Source of the DNA: JBMNIZ01 sp050951405
GTDB lineage: Bacteria > Bacillota > DULZ01
DNA: 64,000 nt
Direction: 5' to 3'
Assembly: GCA_050951405.1 (NCBI GenBank)
Contig: JBMNIZ010000008.1
Span: 1 to 64,000, forward strand
The notes under the pieces: model-generated
Seen by the model: only the letters and a program-made list of their open reading frames with translations
Database searches by the model: none
Told to the model about the DNA's origin: nothing
Translations under genes and position numbers: made by a program
Part shown: positions 56,267 to 64,000 of the stretch, one piece after another
How the letters are laid out: every line of letters begins with the position of its first letter
How positions within the stretch are numbered: position 1 is the first letter of the stretch

Positions 56267-58780
56267 TTAATAAGCTATCTTGAACACCAAATAAGCTGTC
56301 GTCAGGTCGTGAACAAAGTAAACTGTATCCCCCGGCTGCAGCTCTTCCGCCCGGATGAAAGAATGATCGTCAAAGACCAGGGCTTTCTCCAAATCCAAGA
56401 CCAAATCGTCCGGGTTGGGAGTCCAGCGTTGATAGCCCTCGCTCCAGTCTTGAATTCGCTCCAGCCTGACCGTAGCGGTAACAGGGTCCGCTTCTTTCAC
56501 CCGGCCGATGCTGGTCTTCATTACCGCCGCAAGGTTCCGGTGGAGGGACAAGGCCAGGATGTTCCCTTCCTCATCGGTGATCGCCAGCACATACCGCCTT
56601 TTATATTCCTCGCTCCAGCGGCTTTCAGCCAGATCCTCAGGGGAGATGAAACGGGCTGTTCGCACCGCATCCAGAATAAGGCCGGCCCTGGTCAGGACAA
56701 GCTGCTGGGTCCGGCGGCTTCGCGCCACCCGTTCCCATTGATTGTTTTGCAGATAATCGGCAGAGCTGATTTCCAGGGATGATTTTTCCACCCGATCCAG
56801 GCGGCCCCGGTAGACTTGCCAAGCCTTGGGAAGAAAATTCCGGGAAAGCATGATGAGAACGGATTCCCCGCCGGAAATCCTCTCCCCTTCCAGAAAAAGG
56901 TGTTCTCCTTGGTTGAAGTCAGCCGGATCCACCAGCTTACCGTCTTTGACAGCGATAGTCCCGGCTCTGAAGGAAAATATTTCTTCCCGATCGGACAGGG
57001 TTAACTGCTGCAAGGGCCAGGAAATCCGGTCAATAAAACCGTTGTAGCTTTCAGCCGGCCCCTCCCCCACTTTGAGCTTCAGCCCCTGGGGACTGCCGTA
57101 AACGGAAGAGAGGGCCAGATAGACTTCCGCACCTAACCGGCTTTTCCGCAATTCCTCCAGGGTCAGCTCTTTTTCTCCCAGGTATAATTCCGCTCCCGGC
57201 GCCAATTCGATCAATTCCAAGTCCCGGCGGGGATACCAAAGACCGTAAAAATATTCCTCGGGGCCGCTCAGGCTGAGCCTTGATCCTTCCGGATAAACCC
57301 CTTCCAGGCGGCCCCTGACCAGTAAGTCCACCGCCCCTAGGGAAGGAGATACTATAATTCTCGCCAGCTCTCCCCTATCCAGGTCCGCTATCTCCAATTT
57401 CACCCGGTCCCCGACGTTCAGATCATCCAATCCCCGGATCCGACCCTCTCTTACCACTTGGGTGCCGGCCGTCAGCCGGTAGACTTTTTCCTGGCCGTTT
57501 TCCAAAAGATATAAGCGGTCCCCGTCCAGGGACTTGACCCGGCCGGTCTTCACCCCGGAACGGGCTGCGGCATAACCGGGCAAGAGGGAACCCAGGGTCC
57601 CTTCCACCGCCACTACCGCATTATCCTGGACCTTGACCCGGATTTCCTGCCCCACAAGCAGATCTTCCAGCCCTGCCGGGCGCCCGTCGATGGTCACGGA
57701 AAGGCGGGCATTAAGGGGAAGGATTCTCTCCCGCCCGGAGGAGATTTCCTTAAAAAAGAGAGTTTTTTGATCGGCACTGATGCCGGACAGCAGTCCCTCC
57801 AGCCAACCGCTTGCGGCCGGGAAAACAGCGGCAAAAGCAACCGAACCGGTTGGATCGAGGAAAAGCTCCAGCCGGTCGCCGGTTTTCAAAGCAGAAGCCC
57901 GGCTCAAACCTCCGTTTTTCAGGACCGGAAAACCGGCTCCCTCCGGAAAGAGAACCCGGATATATTCCAGTCCGTCTAATTCCACTTCCAACTCCGTCCA
58001 ACTGCCGGCCTGCCAAAAACTGCGCTGTCCCAGCACTCGGCCGGAAAGAAAATCCCAGCCCCGCCTGGGCCCGGCCAGAGGAGAAATTCGATCTAAAATA
58101 GCCGACATTTCTCCCCGGGTCAGATGGCCCCGCGGGTGAAAAGTACCGTCCCGGTAACCGCTCATGATCTTTTGCTGGAGGAGGGGCTCAATGGCCGTTA
58201 TATAGCTGGGCTTAAAATCCTGCCAGTCGGAAAAAGAATAGACGGACCGGATCCGGTCTCCATAAACCGGCGGGATCTCCAGGGCCCGAGCAAGCCAGAA
58301 GGCCGCCTCCTGGCGCTGGGCGGGCTTGGTCCTGTTCTGATCAAAAGCCCCCTGTTCTTCCGGTAAAATGATCCCCCGATTTTTGGCCACTTGAATGTAG
58401 CCCAAGGACCAAAGTCCGGCGGCGCTAGCGGGCGGCTGCGGCAACCCTGCTCCTATCAACTCGCCGGCTCTCTGGGCTTCCGCCTCCAGGCCGGCAATCC
58501 GCAGGACCAGGGCCAGGGCCTCTTCTTTGGTCAAAAGGCCGTTGGGCTGGAATTTACCGCCCCCCACACCCTGAATCACTCCCTGGGCGGCCATCCGATA
58601 AATGGGAGCAGCGGCCCAGTGGCCTTTGATGTCCTGGAAATCCATCTGGCGGTAAAGCTGGGCGGCATAGGGAGCCTCCCGGTAAACGGGAATCTCCGCC
58701 CCCCAGGCGCCGGAAAAGACCGGCAAAAGCAGCAGGAAGATGTTGATGATGAAGACAGTGAAGATGGCTTTTCTTTTCAT
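56267..58780 (-). CDS. SLH-domain surface protein, N-terminal SLH triplet and long beta-rich region
   Basis: An 837-residue exported protein. Signal peptide (KAIFTVFIINIFLLLLPVFS) followed by three SLH repeats: DFQDIKGHWAAAPIYRMAAQ, an atypical middle repeat (LWSLGYIQVAKNRGIILPEE) and SFSDWQDFKPSYITAIEPLL with IMSGYRDGTFHPRGHLTRGE. Residues 230-837 are beta-rich with internal repeat-like segments (LNVGDRVKLEIADLD; LLVGQEIRVKVQDNAVVAVE) and no known domain. ATG at 58780 after GGAGGCG. Probably part of the wall-anchored surface layer together with its neighbours. Confidence 0.9.
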   Translation of the reverse strand: MKRKAIFTVFIINIFLLLLPVFSGAWGAEIPVYREAPYAAQLYRQMDFQDIKGHWAAAPIYRMAAQGVIQGVGGGKFQPNGLLTKEEALALVLRIAGLEAEAQRAGELIGAGLPQPPASAAGLWSLGYIQVAKNRGIILPEEQGAFDQNRTKPAQRQEAAFWLARALEIPPVYGDRIRSVYSFSDWQDFKPSYITAIEPLLQQKIMSGYRDGTFHPRGHLTRGEMSAILDRISPLAGPRRGWDFLSGRVLGQRSFWQAGSWTELEVELDGLEYIRVLFPEGAGFPVLKNGGLSRASALKTGDRLELFLDPTGSVAFAAVFPAASGWLEGLLSGISADQKTLFFKEISSGRERILPLNARLSVTIDGRPAGLEDLLVGQEIRVKVQDNAVVAVEGTLGSLLPGYAAARSGVKTGRVKSLDGDRLYLLENGQEKVYRLTAGTQVVREGRIRGLDDLNVGDRVKLEIADLDRGELARIIVSPSLGAVDLLVRGRLEGVYPEGSRLSLSGPEEYFYGLWYPRRDLELIELAPGAELYLGEKELTLEELRKSRLGAEVYLALSSVYGSPQGLKLKVGEGPAESYNGFIDRISWPLQQLTLSDREEIFSFRAGTIAVKDGKLVDPADFNQGEHLFLEGERISGGESVLIMLSRNFLPKAWQVYRGRLDRVEKSSLEISSADYLQNNQWERVARSRRTQQLVLTRAGLILDAVRTARFISPEDLAESRWSEEYKRRYVLAITDEEGNILALSLHRNLAAVMKTSIGRVKEADPVTATVRLERIQDWSEGYQRWTPNPDDLVLDLEKALVFDDHSFIRAEELQPGDTVYFVHDLTTAYLVFKIAY

Positions 58781-58867
58781 GGGCCTTTTCGCCTCCAATT
58801 TGCGGTTACCAAAACCCTATCGGGGAGCGATGCGGTCATCGCCCCTTGCGGGCAAGGACGGAACCCT

Positions 58868-58937
58868 GCCCCTACAAATTTTTACGTAATTTGCGGGATC
58901 CATGTAGGGGCCGGCGCCCACGCCGGCTCGCTTTAGG
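58868..58937. repeat. intergenic inverted-repeat element
   Basis: Between the SLH and IPT genes, GCCCCTACA (58868-58876) pairs with TGTAGGGGC (58913-58921), and next to it GCCGGCG-CCCA-CGCCGGC forms a 7-bp hairpin (58920-58937). This CCCCTAC/GTAGGGG pattern resembles dispersed repeats found in intergenic regions of many bacteria. No gene lies in the 212-base gap, and no T-run follows, so it is not a plain terminator. Confidence 0.55.
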
Positions 58938-58992
58938 ACCCGAAAGGATGCCCCCAAATTCCCACGACTGTATTCCCACATCCGACGAACGT

Positions 58993-61900
58993 TCATTGGG
59001 CTACCAACATCACCCAAATGGGGCGCATGGTTTTCAGGGTTAAACGGGGCAGGTACCGGTCCTTGACCGCAGCCGCCGCTTCCCACCGGCCTGCGTCATC
59101 ATTGTATAGATAAAGAACTGCCTTTTCTCCCGGGCCCATCAAAGACGGCGCATAATCCATGGACAGGGTGATTTCCTGGTAGAACAGCCCCTGGGGCAGG
59201 ATTTCCTTGTCTTCGAACAGCTGCCAGCCCACGCTGTAAACCGGGCTGATGATCCGGCTGCCCCGGGGCAGCTTTTTCAAAGCCCTTTCCGCCTCCGCCT
59301 GTCCCAGGTCCCGGATCAGGATTTCCCCATAGGCGGAGGAACTGCCGGTCAAGACCGGCAAGAGGCTGTAAGGAGGCACTTCCAACACCAGCTTGCCGGT
59401 ATCGATGGTGAAAGACCAGACCGCCTGCTGCAAAGCATCCCGGCTGATCCGCACCGTCTTCAACGGTATTTTTTGGTAAGCAGGAGGAGTGAAGTCCACC
59501 TGATAAGCGGCCAAGGCCAAGGCCCGGGCAGAGGAAATCACCGCCGTCAACCGTCCCGTCTCGGACTGGACCAGCATCTCTTCCGGCTCCAGCTGGGGAA
59601 CTGCCTTTTCGCCCCTGTCCGTCCTGGCATTGTCTTCATAGCTGAAATCTGAAACTCCCAGCTCATTGACCGCCCTCACCTTGAAATAATAACGAGTGTT
59701 GGGCTGAAGACCCGTGGCATAATAAACTGTCCGGATGGTCTGGTCCAGGAAACGATAAGGGCCGCTGCGGGAATCGCTGATATAAATTTCATAGTAATTG
59801 GCGAACTCCACCGGGGGCCACTGAATCTTAATAGTCTCGTGGTCCGCCCGGTCCGTCTCCAGCCAGTCCGGTGCCTCCGGCGCCATACGGGGGCGCAGAT
59901 AGAGAAAACCCTGGGGCAGGGCGGCCCAACCCCCGTCGGGGTTTCTCACCCTTACTTCCTGCCAACCCGGTTCACCGGGAGGAGTAAGAAAAGTCAGGGT
60001 CTGGGCATCCTGGACCTGCACCTCCTGGGCCGGCCTGCCTCCCACGAAAACAAGAGCGCCTTCTTGCAATCTTTCGCCCCGCAGGGTGACTCTCGTCCTT
60101 CCCGTACTTTCACCCCGATCGGGATCCAGGCCGTAGATGACGGGAAGTTCTATAGCATAGTAAGTAAATCCTTTCGCCAAAGTGGCCGCTCCCTGATCCG
60201 GGTTGATGACGGTGACATCTTTGGGGCCTTCCTCTCCTGGAGGCGTCAGGGCTCTAATGGTTTGATAATTCTCCACCACCACTTCCCTGGCGGGCACTCC
60301 GCCAATGTAGACCAGGGCCCCCGGCCGGAAATCGTTCCCGCTGATGGTAATAGCCGTTTCCCCCACTGCAGGACCTTTGTTTGGTTCCACCCGAAAAATC
60401 TGCGGCTCGCTGTCAGGCTCTTCATAGGTAAAAGCGGCGGTCAATGTATGGGTTCCCCCGTCGTAATTGGTCACTGTGACATCTTTCGGTCCGGGGGAGT
60501 GGGGCGGGATTTTCGCCCGGATGGTGTTCCCATCGATGACTTCCACGGACAAGGCCGTAATCCCGCCAAAATAGACCTCCGCCTGGTCACGAAAATCTTC
60601 ACCGATGATCGTGACGATGATATGACCGATCACAGGCCCCCGGGAAGGCGATAGTTCCTTGACTACCGGCCGGCTGTCAGGAAGCCGGTAACGAAAGCCC
60701 TGTTTCAGCAAGGCTTCGGCTCCATCCGGGTTGACCAGTCTCACATCAAAGTAGCCGGTCCTCTCCTGGGCCGGTACTTTGACCCAAACCCGCTCCTGGC
60801 TTTCCACCCGCAGGTCTTGAGCCGGTACTTCCACCTCACCGAAGAAAACCCTGGCCCCTTCCCGGAAATCTTCTCCCAAGAGATAAGCCTCCGTACCGGC
60901 CACCCCTTGGCTGGGGTTGATGGAGACGATTTTTGGATTGGAAGTAACGTAGGTAAAAGCGTTTTTCAGAGTAAAGCTGCCCAAATGTTCTCCGGTATTC
61001 ATCACGGTCACATCGGCGGGGCCTTCCCTCCCCGGCGGGGTGATCACCCTGAGCTCCTTGTAACTGAGGAGCTCCACCGCTGGAGCCGGGATCCCGTTGA
61101 AAAACACCTTGATTCCTTCCCGGAAATCCTTACCGTGGATCACTACCGGAGTCCCCCCGTCCACCGGCCCCCGATCCGGTTCCAGGGAGAAAACCACCGG
61201 TTCGCTTTGGGGGGCCAAATATTCCACTCCCTGGGGCAGATGGGCGTTTCCCCCCGTCATCGTTGACCACGATAAGGTCAACTTTGCCCGGTGGGTGGGG
61301 AGGAGTGACGGCGATGATTTTTCCTTCGCTCAGCAAATCCACTTGCGGGGAAGCCAGACCGTCAAAGTAAACTTTTACTCCTTCCCGGAAATCCGCACCC
61401 AAGATGGTCACCGGCTGTCCTCCCGCAGCGGGAACCTGAGTGGGATCCACTTGAAAAATCTGGGGCTTGCTGGCAGGATGTTTATAATTAAAAGCTTTGG
61501 GTAAGATGGCCGTCCCCCCGTCGGGATTGATCACCCGCACATCGGCGGGACCCACCTCCCCAGGGGGAGTAGTGGCATAAATCTTGTCATGGTATACCTG
61601 CAAGTCAAAGGCCTCTTCATCGCCGATAAAGACCCGGGCTCCAGGCCAAAAGTCGCTGCCGGTAATCACCACCCGGGTTCCTCCCGCCTTGGGCCCTAAT
61701 TCCGGGAAAATACCCGTAATCCTGGGCTTGGTCAAAGGATCTTTATACTCAAAAGCTTCCGGCGCCACCGCTGTTCCCGTATCCTCCAGGTTGCTGACCG
61801 TCACATCCACCCGTCCCGGAGGATGGGGAGGAGCAGTGACCCGGATCTCCTCCGGGCTGATGACTTTGACACTTTCCGCCCTTTCCCAGCCAAAGTGAAC

Positions 61901-64000
61901 CACGGCATCGGGAGCAAAGCCCTCCCCCCGGATAAAGACCTCTGTACCTCCCTTGGTCTCCCCGCTGTCAGGAAAAACTCGATGAATGACTACCTCCTGC
62001 CGGGGTTCTTGATATAAGAAGCCCTCCCAGGAGGCGCTGCCCCCGTCCACATTCTCCACCCGAACTGTTACTTCCCCGGCCGCTCCTGCCGGCAGCCGGG
62101 CCTTGATCAGGTTCTCATGGAAAACCTGGCAGTCGGCCGCACTGCTACCAAAGACGACGGAAGCTCCCGGGTAAAACTGGCTCCCGGTAATGGTGATGAT
62201 GTTGCCCCCACCAGTGGAGCCTTTGGCGGGAGACAGCTTCTCGATGGTGGGATTGGAATAATAGAAAAAAGCGTTCTCCAAAGTGGCGCTCTTGCCGATG
62301 GGGCTGACCACCGTCACCGGCTGGTAACCCGGTAATCCCGGAGGGGATACAACCTTAATCCTGGTCTCATCTTCCACCACCACTTCAGCGGCGGGCACTT
62401 CCCCAATGAAAACCGCGGAACCGGCCACAAAATTCATTCCTAAAATAAGGAAGGCGGTGCCGCCGATCACCGGCCCCCGGGCCGGGTCTCCATTCTCCAG
62501 GATAACCCGGTCAATGATTGGGTCCACGCTGGGTATGAGATATTGAAAACCATTTCGGTAAATATATTCCCCATACCGGTTTGCCACCACCACATTTTTC
62601 CAGCCTGGGGTGAATCTGGGGGTAACGGCGGTCAAGGCCGTGCCGAAGGAATCCGCTTCCAATTCCACTTCCGTGGCCTCATAGCGAATGATGTTTTCCG
62701 GATTGGAGGCATCTTCCAGGTAAATCCAGATCAGGGTATCCTCATCGAAGTTGGCACCGGTAATCCTAATCCTGGTTCCCCCGGCCACCGGACCGAATTC
62801 CGGAGTTACACTGGTAATGATCATGCTCGTTCCCCGGTAAACGAAACCGTTTTTCAAAATGGCCTGCCCCAAGTCCTGGTTGATGACGATCACATCCACC
62901 GGACCGGCTACGGAAGCAGGAGGCGTGACCGCCCTGATGGAGCCGGTTTCCACGCTCTGGACCTGGGCCTGGTTGGCCGGATCAATTTTACCCAAGTAGA
63001 CCTTCAAGCCGCTGCGAAAATCGACCCCTTCGATTCTGATGATGCTGCCGCCGGCCAGGGGACCGGTATTGTCTCCCGTCTCTTCATTGAAAACTCTATC
63101 CACCCGGGGCTGACTTTCGGGAATCCTGTAAATAAAGCCTCCCGGCAGGGTATATCTTTCCAGGGAAATCACTTCTCCCTGGCCATCCAAGCGCCTGATT
63201 TCGATCATCACATCCTGGGCCGTTTCCAGCTCTCCCTCTTCCACATAACCTCCCGGGGTAACGGCGGTAATGGTGTTCGTGTCCAAAACTTCCACTTCCC
63301 CGGCCTCGTTGCCGCCGATGAAGAGCCCCACTTGTGCCTGCTGGGGAACTTCCTCCGGCAGGGGGAAATTAACTCCGAACACAGTGATGGGAGTCCCTCC
63401 CTCCACCGTCCCCCGATCGGGAGTGACGCTGGTAATGCGGACCATTTTTTCCGGGATTTTATAGGTGAAGCCGTCAGGCACGGTCACTGTACCCCCGTCA
63501 GGGTTGGTGATGGTGACATCCTTGGGGCCGGCAGTATGTTCGGGGCTGATGACCACCATCTGAGTGGGGGCCACGAAAGGTTCTCCGTCCACGTCCTTTT
63601 TAATTTCGGCTGTCTTATTGCCGATTTTTACCACCGGCAGAGAACCGTCAACGGCTATCCGAAAATCTTCCCCCCGGATGGTCACTTCCGTTCCCCCTTT
63701 CGTGCTGCCCACATTGGGAGTGATTTCATGAACCTGGGGCTGGCTCTTCCCGGTAGTAAAAGTAAAACCGCCCACTACCGTCACTCCTTGTTCAGGGTCA
63801 GCGGGATTTCGCACCGTGACATCGGCTGGACCTAAATTGCCTTCGATAATTTTTACCAGCAGAGTACCTTCGGCTATTTTGGTAGCATCAACAATTTCCA
63901 CCGGAAACCCGCCGATGAGCACCTGGGGCTGATGGTATTGTTCAGGATCAAAAATCTTGTCAAAATTAGTGCCCTTGATGGTGATCAGATCGCCCACCCA
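58993..64000 (-). CDS. giant IPT/TIG-repeat surface protein, 5' end outside window, one frameshift
   Basis: More than 1,660 residues are encoded. At least 15 IPT/TIG immunoglobulin-like repeats of about 85-100 residues are seen, each with a motif like VTPDRGTVEGGTPITVFGVN or IFPELGPKAGGTRVVITGSD followed by VTNPDGGT-type strands. After the last repeat comes one fibronectin type III domain (IKIQWPPVEFANYYEIYISD; LQPNTRYYFKVRAVNE) and an unknown C-terminal region of about 190 residues. The frame breaks once at 61248-61256 (a run of G then A); one base fewer joins DLIVVNDDGG to NAHLPQGVEYLAP. It is probably an extracellular stalk or adhesin. The signal peptide would lie beyond the right edge. 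An atypical long repeat protein; no SLH domain in the visible part. Confidence 0.9.

Noticed and set aside
62543..63835. 430-codon plus-strand frame opposite the IPT gene
   Set aside because: Shadow of the repetitive IPT coding sequence; its protein repeats only mirror the Gly-Gly-Thr motifs of the real gene.
1..64000. CRISPR arrays, tRNA or rRNA genes
   Set aside because: No regularly spaced short repeats, no cloverleaf-like segments with a TTC-arm consensus and no rRNA-like sequence were noticed.

Overview
The window comes from an anaerobic, endospore-forming, flagellated Firmicute of the Clostridia, probably Peptococcaceae- or Moorella-like. The evidence is an alpha/beta small acid-soluble spore protein, a Gram-positive-type motor with FliY and CheC/CheD, SLH-domain surface proteins, sigma-28 promoters of the Bacillus/Clostridium type, an HdrCBA-MvhD-Flx electron-transfer operon with two apparent selenocysteine codons, and a molybdenum hydroxylase. 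Almost every gene lies on the minus strand. No rRNA, tRNA or CRISPR array was seen.

Layout. 1-4.2 kb: an unnamed enzyme cut by the left edge, a RidA-like protein, a DUF6917 protein, an FCD-domain regulator, a Na+/Ca2+-exchanger-family protein and a PHP-domain phosphatase. 4.4-6.2 kb: IS1182-type element, copy 1. 6.2-15.9 kb: a tightly overlapping nine-gene operon, transcribed hdrC-hdrB-hdrA-mvhD, two iron-sulfur proteins, an FAD/NAD oxidoreductase, a small unknown, and a Mop-like molybdenum hydroxylase without its own FAD domain. 16.1-18.3 kb: a broken Na+/phosphate symporter gene, a GC-rich repeat and a broken fdhD. 18.4-18.6 kb: the SASP gene. 18.7-47.7 kb: one flagellar/chemotaxis operon of about 36 genes, flgB to an mcp. 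47.9-51.3 kb: fliS, a FlaG-like gene, a FlgN/FliT-like gene, fliD and flaG under a sigma-28 promoter, divergent from flagellin (51.6-52.7 kb), which has its own sigma-28 promoter. 52.7-54.5 kb: IS copy 2, in the flagellin terminator. 54.7-64 kb: two SLH proteins and a giant IPT/TIG-repeat protein that runs off the right edge.

How it fits together. The Hdr-Flx operon can be read as an NAD(H)-linked, flavin-bifurcating electron-transfer complex whose electron source or sink is the co-transcribed molybdenum hydroxylase. The flagellar operon supplies basal body, export apparatus, stator, switch and an adaptation/phosphatase branch (CheR, CheC, CheD, CheY), and encodes FliA, which would switch on the two sigma-28 promoters for filament, cap and chaperones.

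Most notable: (1) both IS copies are flanked by target duplications (24 and 23 bp) that exactly equal a whole Rho-independent terminator hairpin, with unrelated hairpin sequences; (2) in-frame UGA codons at conserved Cys positions of MvhD and HdrA, each followed by a SECIS-like hairpin; (3) a molybdenum hydroxylase-Flx-Hdr operon. Caution: about 12.9-18.3 kb carries many single-base indels that leave the encoded proteins otherwise well conserved. Similar lesions occur in mcp, fliA and the IPT gene, so sequence error is as likely as gene decay there.
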